Shown: piece after piece, positions 57,016-64,000 of the stretch
Layout: the number at the start of each line of letters is the position of its first letter
Position numbering within the stretch: the stretch's first letter is position 1
The notes under the pieces: model-generated
Databases searched by the model: none
What the model saw: the letters and a program-made list of their open reading frames with translations, nothing else
Told to the model about the DNA's origin: nothing
DNA from: Paenibacillus sp. FSL R10-2782
GTDB lineage: Bacteria; Bacillota; Bacilli; Paenibacillales; Paenibacillaceae
Direction of reading: 5' to 3'
DNA: 64,000 nucleotides
Assembly (NCBI RefSeq): GCF_038592985.1
Contig: NZ_CP151951.1
Coordinates: 3,277,001 to 3,341,000 of the forward strand
Position numbers and translations under genes: made by a program

Positions 57016-58229
57016 AAACTTTGGAAACGGACGTTTGCATAGCGGGCGGTGGCCCAGCGGGCATGCTCCTAGCTCTGCTTCTGGCGAAGATGAATATTCG
57101 GGTTCACGTGCTGGAGAAACAGAAGAACTTCGATCGCGAATACCGCGGAGAGATTTTGCAACCTCGTTTTCTGCAAATGCTGGATCAGCTCGGCCTCAAA
57201 GAATATTTGGAAAAATTTCCACATGAGAAACTGAAACAAGGAGCGTTCTTTGTCCACGATCATCAAATCGGATCCATCAATTTTCAAAATGTTTACTCCG
57301 GCATCCCTTATGCCATTTCCATGCCACAGCCAGTCCTGCTGCAAGCCTTGTATGAGAAAGCAGCCGAATACCCTTCATTCGAGTTATCTTTTCATGCCTC
57401 CGTAATGAAAATGATTATGGAAGAGGGCGTGGTCAAAGGCGTTACAGTCAAATGCGTTGATGAGGAGTTCGACATTCGTGCTAAAATTACCATCGGAGCA
57501 GACGGTCGATTCTCGACACTGCGCCGATTAATGGATTATGCAATAGAGTATGAGCAGTATAGCATGGACTTGATCTGGTTTACGATTGAACACCCGGAGC
57601 ACTGGGAGCGTATGCTGCGGTTTCAGATCTCGAACGGTCCGACCTGCATCATGGGCTCTAAATATGGTAATCGGCTACAGGTGGGGATCGCTTTTAAGAG
57701 GGAAGAATGGGATGCTATCAAGCAGCAAGGGATTGAAGCCTTCAAACAAACGATCATCAATACCCATCCTTATTTCAAGGATTTCGCCAGCTCGTTAACG
57801 GATTTCAAACCATTTACTCCGCTGCAATCGAAGCTTTTTATGGTCAAACAATGGGCGAAGGACGGGTGCCTTCTCATTGGGGATGCCGCCCATTGCGCTA
57901 CCCCGATAGGAGCGGTAGGAGTGTCGCTTTCCTGCGCAACTGCCGTTATTGCCGCGGATGTAATTGTAAAAGCAATCAACGAGAATGATTTCTCAGCCGG
58001 AATGCTGAACCTGGTACAAAAGATTCGCGAGCCGGAAATCAGAAAGATCCACGCGTTTCAGAAAAAGATTGAGAATGTCATGGTGGACTCTCCAGTGCTG
58101 CGCAAAATTAGACCGATCGCAATTACCCTACTGGCCAAAACTCCATTGTTTACCAAAATCCAAAAACGGATGCTTCTGATGCCCACTCCTTTGCCAATCG
58201 ATCCGCAGTTATCGTTCAATAAACAATGA
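57012..58229 (+). CDS. FAD-dependent monooxygenase (PHBH/TetX-like fold)
   Basis: A 405-residue class A flavoprotein monooxygenase. CIAGGGPAGMLLALLLAKM at residues 9-27 binds the FAD ADP moiety, IGADGRFSTLRRL (about 158) is the DG motif that contacts FAD and NAD(P)H, and LLIGDAAHCATPIGAVG (about 290) is the second FAD motif. Members hydroxylate aromatic compounds and some inactivate antibiotics such as tetracyclines or rifamycins. The substrate here is unknown. It lies in the accessory region, coupled to a TetR gene, with two hairpins downstream. Confidence 0.88.
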   Translation: MKTLETDVCIAGGGPAGMLLALLLAKMNIRVHVLEKQKNFDREYRGEILQPRFLQMLDQLGLKEYLEKFPHEKLKQGAFFVHDHQIGSINFQNVYSGIPYAISMPQPVLLQALYEKAAEYPSFELSFHASVMKMIMEEGVVKGVTVKCVDEEFDIRAKITIGADGRFSTLRRLMDYAIEYEQYSMDLIWFTIEHPEHWERMLRFQISNGPTCIMGSKYGNRLQVGIAFKREEWDAIKQQGIEAFKQTIINTHPYFKDFASSLTDFKPFTPLQSKLFMVKQWAKDGCLLIGDAAHCATPIGAVGVSLSCATAVIAADVIVKAINENDFSAGMLNLVQKIREPEIRKIHAFQKKIENVMVDSPVLRKIRPIAITLLAKTPLFTKIQKRMLLMPTPLPIDPQLSFNKQ

Positions 58230-58294
58230 TCGGAAACATGATGTAGGAAAATAATGAGCTTGATGCGTTAAACCAACGGATACAAGTGTTCAAA

Positions 58295-58356
58295 CACGCT
58301 CAAGGATAACATGAGCGTGGCGATGGAGCAAATCCATCGCTTATTTTGTATTTTGG
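58295..58356 (+). terminator. Tandem hairpins ending the TetR-monooxygenase operon
   Basis: CACGCTCA (58295-58302) pairs with TGAGCGTG (58312-58319). Immediately after it GCGATGGA (58320-58327) pairs with TCCATCGC (58333-58340), followed by TTATTTTGTATTTT. The second hairpin is the likely terminator. Confidence 0.8.
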
Positions 58357-58450
58357 CACCATGCTGAACTAAAGGGCAGTTATCTTCGATAAATCGTGAC
58401 ATCTGGTATAATTAATTTTAAGCAGGATATTTTTTCTAGGAGGATTTTCT

Positions 58451-58615
58451 ATGAACAAGAAGCTGATCAAGCTCGAGAATTTATCGGTTTTCATTGCATG
58501 CATTTATGCGTATTATCGATTCGATTTCAGTTGGCTATTGTTTATCCTGCTGATCTTTACTGGATTGTCAACAGTAAATCAGACAACTTTTTTAAGGGCT
58601 TCTTGGCGATACTGA
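58451..58615 (+). pseudogene. Truncated DUF4260-family membrane protein
   Basis: AGGAGG precedes ATG 58451, which encodes NKKLIKLENLSVFIACIYAY and FDFSWLLFILLIF, the typical N-terminus of DUF4260 proteins. The frame ends at 54 residues; family members have about 115. In a neighbouring frame, PADLYWIVN could be the continuation of the conserved P-D region, so a frameshift is likely, and the C-terminal helices are not found. Function of the family is unknown. Confidence 0.6.
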
Positions 58616-58754
58616 ACAGGCGTCATAAATTGGCGGTCATTACAAATAAAATCTTTCTATTAACACGCAGTCTATTACCCGGGGAATTAAATACGAGCGA
58701 AGGCTACGGAATACTATGCTGAACAGAGAACAACCTGGAAATAGAGGAGCAAGC

Positions 58755-58792
58755 AAAAAAGGACCGCCTGACATCAGGCAATCCTTTTTCCA
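58755..58792. terminator. Terminator downstream of spoVIF
   Basis: AAAAGGA..GCCTG (58757-58770) pairs with CAGGC..TCCTTTTT (58774-58788). A- and T-runs flank both sides, so it can work in both directions. Confidence 0.8.
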
Positions 58793-58849
58793 GCTTAGAT
58801 GAGCATCGAGCATTCAAAGAGATTTTAGAGACATCCTACGTATGTCCGG

Positions 58850-59137
58850 TTAACGAAACATCCCCCACAGCTTAATCAGATGGAACGTATTAGACGGATC
58901 GATCTTTTGCGCCAGTACGAATGCCGTCAATTGTTCTTCCTGTGCAGCCGTCAGCCGCTCGTTCAAAATAGCGGAAGTGGACTTCACAAGTTGACGTACC
59001 TTGGCTTTGTTTTGCAGGTCCGTCTTGGTCACGCCTTCGATCTGCTGCTTAACCCGCTCCTTAAGCGCACGATTTTTCATTTTCAACTTAATCCGCTCCA
59101 CCAGTTGCGGACTGATTCCATATTGCTGATAGCTCAA
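58850..59137 (-). CDS. spoVIF: Stage VI sporulation protein F-like protein
   Basis: A 95-residue helical protein whose middle and end (LQNKAKVRQLVKSTSAILNE, QLTAFVLAQKIDPSNTFHLI) match the SpoVIF family, needed for late coat assembly in Bacillus. The N-terminus starts SYQQYGISPQLVERIK. TTG 59137 is the likely start, since GGGAGGTG lies ten bases upstream and the ATG at 59155 overlaps that RBS. It is downstream of recG, on the same strand, with a terminator after it. Confidence 0.75.
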   Translation of the reverse strand: MSYQQYGISPQLVERIKLKMKNRALKERVKQQIEGVTKTDLQNKAKVRQLVKSTSAILNERLTAAQEEQLTAFVLAQKIDPSNTFHLIKLWGMFR

Positions 59138-59247
59138 TGTTACCGCACCTCCCATATCATTCGGTCATTCCCAAATATATGACGGCCAGCCTGTCCATTG
59201 TGCCTACTGTTTAAAACTATATAAACAACCTTATGATTCGAGGTGTA

Positions 59248-61296
59248 TTAGTCGATAAGATCACCCTGGAAAATCTGCTCTTTTTGCAAATAGCCACGTA
59301 ATGCTGCATACTGCGGAGATGTCCAAAAGGACGAATCCGCGATCAAACCAGTCGCATCCTCACGTGCCTTTTCCAGCACCTCAAAATCCGCTACCATATC
59401 TGCTAACCGAAACTCGGGCAGCCCACTTTGCTTGGTACCGAAAAAGTCACCCGGCCCTCTCAAATCCAAGTCACGTCTAGCCACCTCAAAACCATCGTCC
59501 GTATCGGTCATAACCTTCATCCGCTCCCGACCCACCTCAGACTTGGGATCAGCGACCAGCACACAGTACGAGGCATGTGCCCCCCGTCCGACACGTCCAC
59601 GCAACTGATGCAACTGGGACAAGCCAAAGCGGTCGGCATCCATAATGATCATTAGCGTCGCATTCGGCACATCTACACCCACCTCTACAACTGTCGTTGA
59701 AATGAGTAACTGGACTTCATTGCCATAAAAAGAACGCATAACCTCTTCCTTTTCAGCAGGAGTCATTCGTCCATGCAGCAGACCGACGCGGTAATGTGGG
59801 AAAGCCTGCTGCATTTGAATATGCAGATCGATGGCATTCTGTACATCCAGTTTCTCGGACTCCTCAATTAACGGACAAATCAGATAAGCCTGTCGTCCCT
59901 GATCCACCTCACGGGAAATAAATCCGAGCACACGATCCATCAGCTCATGCTTTACCCAATACGTAGAAATGGGAATACGCCCCTTTGGCCGCTCTGACAA
60001 CGTAGAGACATCCATATCGCCAAAAGCAGTGATGGCCAGCGTACGCGGAATCGGTGTTGCCGTCATTGTAAGAACATCGGGATTATAACCCTTGCGACGC
60101 AATATACTACGCTGATTTACACCAAATCTGTGCTGCTCATCCGTTACAACCAGCCCAAGCTGGCGGAAATACACATCTTCCTGAATAAGGGCATGCGTGC
60201 CCACCACAATATCCAGCAGACCCATCTGGAGCGATGCCAGCAGTTCCTTACGCTTCTTCCCGGTTGTACTGCCCGTCAACAACCCCACACCAATCCCAAA
60301 CGGTTCAAATAGCTTGTGAAGCGATCGCATATGCTGCTCAGCCAAAATTTCTGTTGGTACCATCAACGCCCCTTGAAAACCGGAACGCACCGTAGCAAAC
60401 AAGCCGATGGCCGCAACCACGGTTTTCCCTGACCCAACATCTCCTTGAAGCAGACGGTTCATACAATAGGGCGACCGCAGATCACGCAGTATTTCAAGCT
60501 CGACTTTCTTCTGAGCATCCGTCAGCTCAAACGGCAAGGCCCTCACAAATTCGCGTACCGTGGCATTATCCACCGTATGTACGACCCCGTCTGCCCGGCC
60601 GCGATTCAACGCACGGAATGCCTGCATTTTTAGCTGAAATAAAAACAGCTCTTCATATACCATCCGACGCCGGGCCTCTTGCCCCTCTCGATTGTCCTGA
60701 GGCTGGTGTATACCTGCAATTGCCTGCTTACGCGGCATCATACTGTAATTACGCACAAGCGACTCCGGCAAAATTTCGGGAATCATTTCACCAAACTGTT
60801 GGAGTGTCTGGTTCATCGTCTTACGCATCCAGGTCTGCGTAATCTTGCCACCTATGGAGTACACAGGCTGAATCGTTCCCGAACGAGCGACTCCTTTATC
60901 GGGAAACTCGGAATCCGAAACGGTCATCTGCATCCGTTTCAGATCCCATTTGCCAGTCACTACAATTTCACGGCCTGACGTTAACTGCTCCTTCAAAAAA
61001 TGACGATTGAACCACGTAGCTGTAAACATCCAGTCCTCAGCCATCAATTTACAAGTCAATCTGGATTTGCGCCCATAGCGCTGAAGCACCGGAATGCCCA
61101 GAATTTTAGCCTGCACCGTAATTTTATCTCCGTCCTTCACTTCGCTCAGCGAACGCAGACTGTAATCCTCATACCGGAACGGATAATATTCCAGCATGTC
61201 CTGCACGTTAGAAATGCCAAAAGCGTGAAGCTCTCCTTCTTTGAGAGCGCTCACGCCGTGTATTTGTTTCAAAGGTATTTGATCCAGCTGTAACAT
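59248..61296 (-). CDS. recG: ATP-dependent DNA helicase RecG
   Basis: A 682-residue superfamily 2 helicase. The N-terminal wedge/OB domain (about 60-160) is followed by the helicase core with Walker A LLQGDVGSGKTVVA (about 285), the DExH-type VVTDEQHRFG (about 385) and motif VI HQLRGRVGRG (about 575). It remodels stalled forks and recombination intermediates. ATG 61296 has GAGAGGTAAT directly upstream and begins at the family N-terminus; the frame upstream overlaps degV. It starts one base after the degV stop, so the two genes are coupled. Confidence 0.96.
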   Translation of the reverse strand: MLQLDQIPLKQIHGVSALKEGELHAFGISNVQDMLEYYPFRYEDYSLRSLSEVKDGDKITVQAKILGIPVLQRYGRKSRLTCKLMAEDWMFTATWFNRHFLKEQLTSGREIVVTGKWDLKRMQMTVSDSEFPDKGVARSGTIQPVYSIGGKITQTWMRKTMNQTLQQFGEMIPEILPESLVRNYSMMPRKQAIAGIHQPQDNREGQEARRRMVYEELFLFQLKMQAFRALNRGRADGVVHTVDNATVREFVRALPFELTDAQKKVELEILRDLRSPYCMNRLLQGDVGSGKTVVAAIGLFATVRSGFQGALMVPTEILAEQHMRSLHKLFEPFGIGVGLLTGSTTGKKRKELLASLQMGLLDIVVGTHALIQEDVYFRQLGLVVTDEQHRFGVNQRSILRRKGYNPDVLTMTATPIPRTLAITAFGDMDVSTLSERPKGRIPISTYWVKHELMDRVLGFISREVDQGRQAYLICPLIEESEKLDVQNAIDLHIQMQQAFPHYRVGLLHGRMTPAEKEEVMRSFYGNEVQLLISTTVVEVGVDVPNATLMIIMDADRFGLSQLHQLRGRVGRGAHASYCVLVADPKSEVGRERMKVMTDTDDGFEVARRDLDLRGPGDFFGTKQSGLPEFRLADMVADFEVLEKAREDATGLIADSSFWTSPQYAALRGYLQKEQIFQGDLID

Positions 61297-61297
61297 A

Positions 61298-62167
61298 TTA
61301 CCTCTCATCTCCGGCCGGCCATGCAAAAATGGCAATCGTTCCGGGCCCCACATGGGCTCCGATCGCAGCGCCAACTTCCGTATATATTCGCTCTCCCAGC
61401 TCAAAGTGTTCTGCCAACTGTGCCTCGAACGCTTCTGCTGCCGGACGATCTGCCGTATGGCCCACAGCAATATTAATTTTTTGGCCCTTTAAATCCCGTT
61501 CCAGCAATTCAATGATTCGTGCTGTTGCTTTTTTATGTCCTCTTGCCTTGTCTGCCGAATAAATGATGCCTTCCTTGTCCATCGAGAGAATCGGCTTAAT
61601 ATTGAGCAGGGTGCCAATCATGGCTGCTGCTTTGCCGATACGCCCCCCTTTTTGCAAGTATTCCAGCGTATCCACCAGAAAATACAAGCAAAGACGTTCC
61701 TGACGATGCTCTAAAGCTTGAACGATATCAGCCGGGGAATGCCCAGAAGCCGCCAGCTCTGCCGCATAGACCACAAGCATACCATATCCGTACGAGGCCA
61801 ATTTGGAATCTAGCACAGTTATTCTGTCTTCATGCTTCTCCAGCATGGATTTACCCAGCAGAGCGGACTGATACGTTCCACTCACGCCGGAAGACAAATG
61901 GATGGAAACGATCTGGTTGTCGGGATGTTGCTCCAACAGCGTAGTGAATGTCTCCAAAAAGCGGGCTGGTGAAGGCTGTGACGTCGTAGGTAGCCCATCA
62001 GCCCGTACCAGTTCGCTGTAAAATTGCGCGGCAGACATCTCAATGCCGTCAAGGTAAGTCGTGTTTCCGAACATCACCGTCAGCGGCACAATGACTATCC
62101 CGAGACGGTCTACCAGTTCCTGTGGAATATCAGCCGTGCTATCGGTCACAATGATGGTGTTGCTCAT
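61298..62167 (-). CDS. DegV family fatty-acid-binding protein
   Basis: A 289-residue DegV protein: TIIVTDSTADIPQELVDRLG at the N-terminus, TSQPSPARFLETF near residue 63, IHLSSGVSGTYQSA near residue 95 and FLVDTLEYLQKGGRIGKAA near residue 158. DegV (FakB) proteins bind a fatty acid and present it to the kinase FakA. The next gene upstream, 48 bases away, is a FakA-type protein, so both halves of the fatty acid kinase are encoded together. Confidence 0.93.
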   Translation of the reverse strand: MSNTIIVTDSTADIPQELVDRLGIVIVPLTVMFGNTTYLDGIEMSAAQFYSELVRADGLPTTSQPSPARFLETFTTLLEQHPDNQIVSIHLSSGVSGTYQSALLGKSMLEKHEDRITVLDSKLASYGYGMLVVYAAELAASGHSPADIVQALEHRQERLCLYFLVDTLEYLQKGGRIGKAAAMIGTLLNIKPILSMDKEGIIYSADKARGHKKATARIIELLERDLKGQKINIAVGHTADRPAAEAFEAQLAEHFELGERIYTEVGAAIGAHVGPGTIAIFAWPAGDER

Positions 62168-62215
62168 CGGTCAGACCTCCTTTTGTGGTGAACTTTTATG
62201 ACGCTCTACAGCCCA

Positions 62216-64000
62216 TTAAGTTTCCACCGAGAACAGGTAAGGATAAATCGGCTGACCGCCTTCATGAACTTCCACTTCAGCATCCGAATAATTTTCTTCA
62301 AGCCATGCGACGAGCTGCTCTGTATCTTCTTGCTGCGCATCCGAACCTGTGAGAATCGTAACAATCTCATCACCATTCACCAACATTTTGGTCAGCAAAA
62401 GACGAGCAGTTGCGATTAATTGTTCATCGGTCGCTACAATTTTGGAATCCTGAATACCGATATAATGGCCGGCCGTAATCTGCAGGTCATCAAGCGTCGT
62501 ATCCCGTACTGCATAGGTTACCTGCCCTGATTTCACGCGGCTGACCGCGTCCCGCATGCTGTCCTGATTGGCCTCAAAGGCTTCCTCCTCCTGAAAAGCG
62601 AATGCCGCAGCAATACCCTGAGGAATCGTTTTGCTCGGAATAACCGACACTAGGCGCTCCATCTCCAGCAGTTCACGGGCCTGCTCTGCCGCTAGAATAA
62701 TATTGGAATTATTCGGCAGGATAAAAATGTGCTGAGCCGCAATCGAGCGAGCCGCATTAACGAAGTCTTCCGTACTCGGATTCATCGTTTGACCACCGGA
62801 AAGGACAACATCCACACCTAAGCTTCTAAAAATATCAGCAATCCCTTCTCCTGGAGCCACTGCTATGAAGCCATAGGGTGCCAGCTCATGAGCCGGTGGC
62901 TCAGATGGCTCCTCCTCACGTGCAGGCTCTGCCGGTATTTCAGCAAACCACTCAGGCTCAGGAGCGCCATCCATACCCGCAGACAACAAATCACGATGCT
63001 GCTCGCGCATATTCAGAATACGGATCTGTGTAATTTCCCCGTAACGTAGCGCCAGATTCAACACTTCGCCCGGAGCCTTGGAATGAACATGAACCTTAAT
63101 AACATCATCGTCAGAAATAACAATGATAGAGTCTCCATCCACAGATAACGCTTTCCGGAAGGCTTCCTCATCAAAGTCCGTACCTTGGGCTTCTCCCAAT
63201 TGTCGATTAATAAAAAATTCCATATCATATAAAAATTCAATATTTTCCGTTTCAAGCTTCGCCTGCGCCGAAATCGGCGCATCCGGTGAAGGAGCAATCG
63301 CTTGCGCTGTCGGTCTCTCGGATACATGAGGAGCATAAGCAGTGCGTACATTCTCCCCTTTTACACTTGGAGCTGTCACCAAACCGCTTCCAAGATGCTG
63401 CATGAACCCTTCATAAATATACACAAGTCCTTGTCCACCCGAGTCCACAACCCCAACTTGCTTCAGTACCGGAAGCATGTCCTGCGTCATGGCAAGCGTT
63501 TCCTTCGCTTTGGTAAGCACTTCTTCCATCAGTTCAGTAATGTCATTCGTTCGGCGTGAAAAAAACACAGCTTGCTTGGCCGCTTCCTTCGCCACGGTAA
63601 GAATTGTACCCTCCACCGGCTTAACTACCGCCTTGTAGGCCGCATCCACCCCGCTCTGCAATGCCGATGCGAACTGAAGGGTATTCAATTCCTCGTATGG
63701 GGCAGCGTAACGGCTAAAGCCACGAAACAACTGAGACAGGATAACCCCTGAGTTGCCGCGGGCTCCCATCAGCAAACCTTTGGATAATATGCCGGACATG
63801 ACACCGATGGAGGAAGAATCCCCCCTCTTTAATTCTGTTACGCCCGCGCTCATCGTCAAATTCATGTTAGTTCCTGTGTCACCGTCCGGCACCGGAAATA
63901 CATTAAGTGAATTGACGTGTTCCGCATGCTGCTGTAATTGTTCCGCCCCGGCTAAAACCATTGCGGTAAAATCTGTACCATTCAAAGAACGATTACTCAA
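62216..64000 (-). CDS. fakA: DAK2-domain fatty acid kinase subunit FakA (YloV-like), at the window edge
   Basis: About 594 residues are visible. The DhaL/DAK2 kinase domain (about 1-200) has NVFPVPDGDTGTNMNLTM, which binds Mg-ATP through its aspartates, and GARGNSGVILSQLFRGF. A middle domain and a C-terminal EDD-like domain (about 380-594) follow. FakA phosphorylates fatty acids held by FakB/DegV for phospholipid synthesis. The first visible codon is TTG at 64000, and family members start near this point (SNRSLNGTDF), so the gene is complete or lacks only a few codons; its RBS is outside the window. Confidence 0.92.
   Translation of the reverse strand: MSNRSLNGTDFTAMVLAGAEQLQQHAEHVNSLNVFPVPDGDTGTNMNLTMSAGVTELKRGDSSSIGVMSGILSKGLLMGARGNSGVILSQLFRGFSRYAAPYEELNTLQFASALQSGVDAAYKAVVKPVEGTILTVAKEAAKQAVFFSRRTNDITELMEEVLTKAKETLAMTQDMLPVLKQVGVVDSGGQGLVYIYEGFMQHLGSGLVTAPSVKGENVRTAYAPHVSERPTAQAIAPSPDAPISAQAKLETENIEFLYDMEFFINRQLGEAQGTDFDEEAFRKALSVDGDSIIVISDDDVIKVHVHSKAPGEVLNLALRYGEITQIRILNMREQHRDLLSAGMDGAPEPEWFAEIPAEPAREEEPSEPPAHELAPYGFIAVAPGEGIADIFRSLGVDVVLSGGQTMNPSTEDFVNAARSIAAQHIFILPNNSNIILAAEQARELLEMERLVSVIPSKTIPQGIAAAFAFQEEEAFEANQDSMRDAVSRVKSGQVTYAVRDTTLDDLQITAGHYIGIQDSKIVATDEQLIATARLLLTKMLVNGDEIVTILTGSDAQQEDTEQLVAWLEENYSDAEVEVHEGGQPIYPYLFSVET

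Overview
The window is chromosomal DNA of a spore-forming, facultatively anaerobic, low-to-mid-GC Gram-positive bacterium, most likely a Paenibacillus of the P. polymyxa type. The evidence is spore photoproduct lyase, a GerA-family germinant receptor, a SpoVIF-like protein, T-box, yybP-ykoY and ykkC RNAs, secreted proteins with copper-amine-oxidase-like N-terminal domains, a Bacillus-type Fnr with a C-terminal cysteine cluster, and many TTG/GTG starts placed by strong Shine-Dalgarno sequences.

Layout. 0-13 kb: YqhQ-type membrane protein, patatin lipase, a secreted GHL10 glycosidase, mntR, splB, a CcdA-like protein, metG behind a Met T-box, yidD and zur, and a large secreted PKD-type protein. 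13-20 kb: an anaerobic fermentation cluster (pflA, pflB, adhE) with divergent fnr and five FNR boxes; the boxes lie 32 bp from -10 elements at both pflB and adhE. 20-30 kb: a LigB-type dioxygenase with HxlR regulator, then a five-gene sugar-modification operon (ThuA, two TIM-barrel isomerase-like proteins, two Gfo/Idh/MocA dehydrogenases) under a divergent AraC regulator, then a GH51 arabinofuranosidase. 30-39 kb: small zinc-ribbon and hypothetical genes, another Gfo/Idh protein, TerC behind a Mn2+ riboswitch, a VTT-domain protein, an MsrA-MsrB fusion, Amj, a YdaT-like gene with an apparent one-base deletion, YitT behind a long structured leader, and an EamA transporter. 39-46 kb: a three-gene germinant receptor operon converging on a class A penicillin-binding protein.

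46-58.7 kb is a worn accessory region. It holds fragments of Tn3, IS1182 and IS630 transposases, an internally deleted IS256-type element that still has both terminal repeats, three Y-family polymerase loci (one intact, two remnants), and broken dapA-like, YczE-like, EamA, YciI-like and DUF4260 genes. Interspersed are intact regulator/resistance modules: MarR plus quinone reductase, a guanidine-I riboswitch with a YkkCD-type SMR pair, MarR plus PaiA, and TetR plus an FAD monooxygenase. 58.8-64 kb returns to core genes: fakA, degV, recG and spoVIF, reading leftward.

No rRNA, tRNA or CRISPR array was seen. The best candidate for new biology is the ThuA/isomerase/Gfo-Idh operon, whose gene content resembles oxidative (3-keto) glycoside breakdown. 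Next are the uncharacterised YitT leader, the TetR-monooxygenase pair and the decayed polymerase loci with matching LexA-type promoters.
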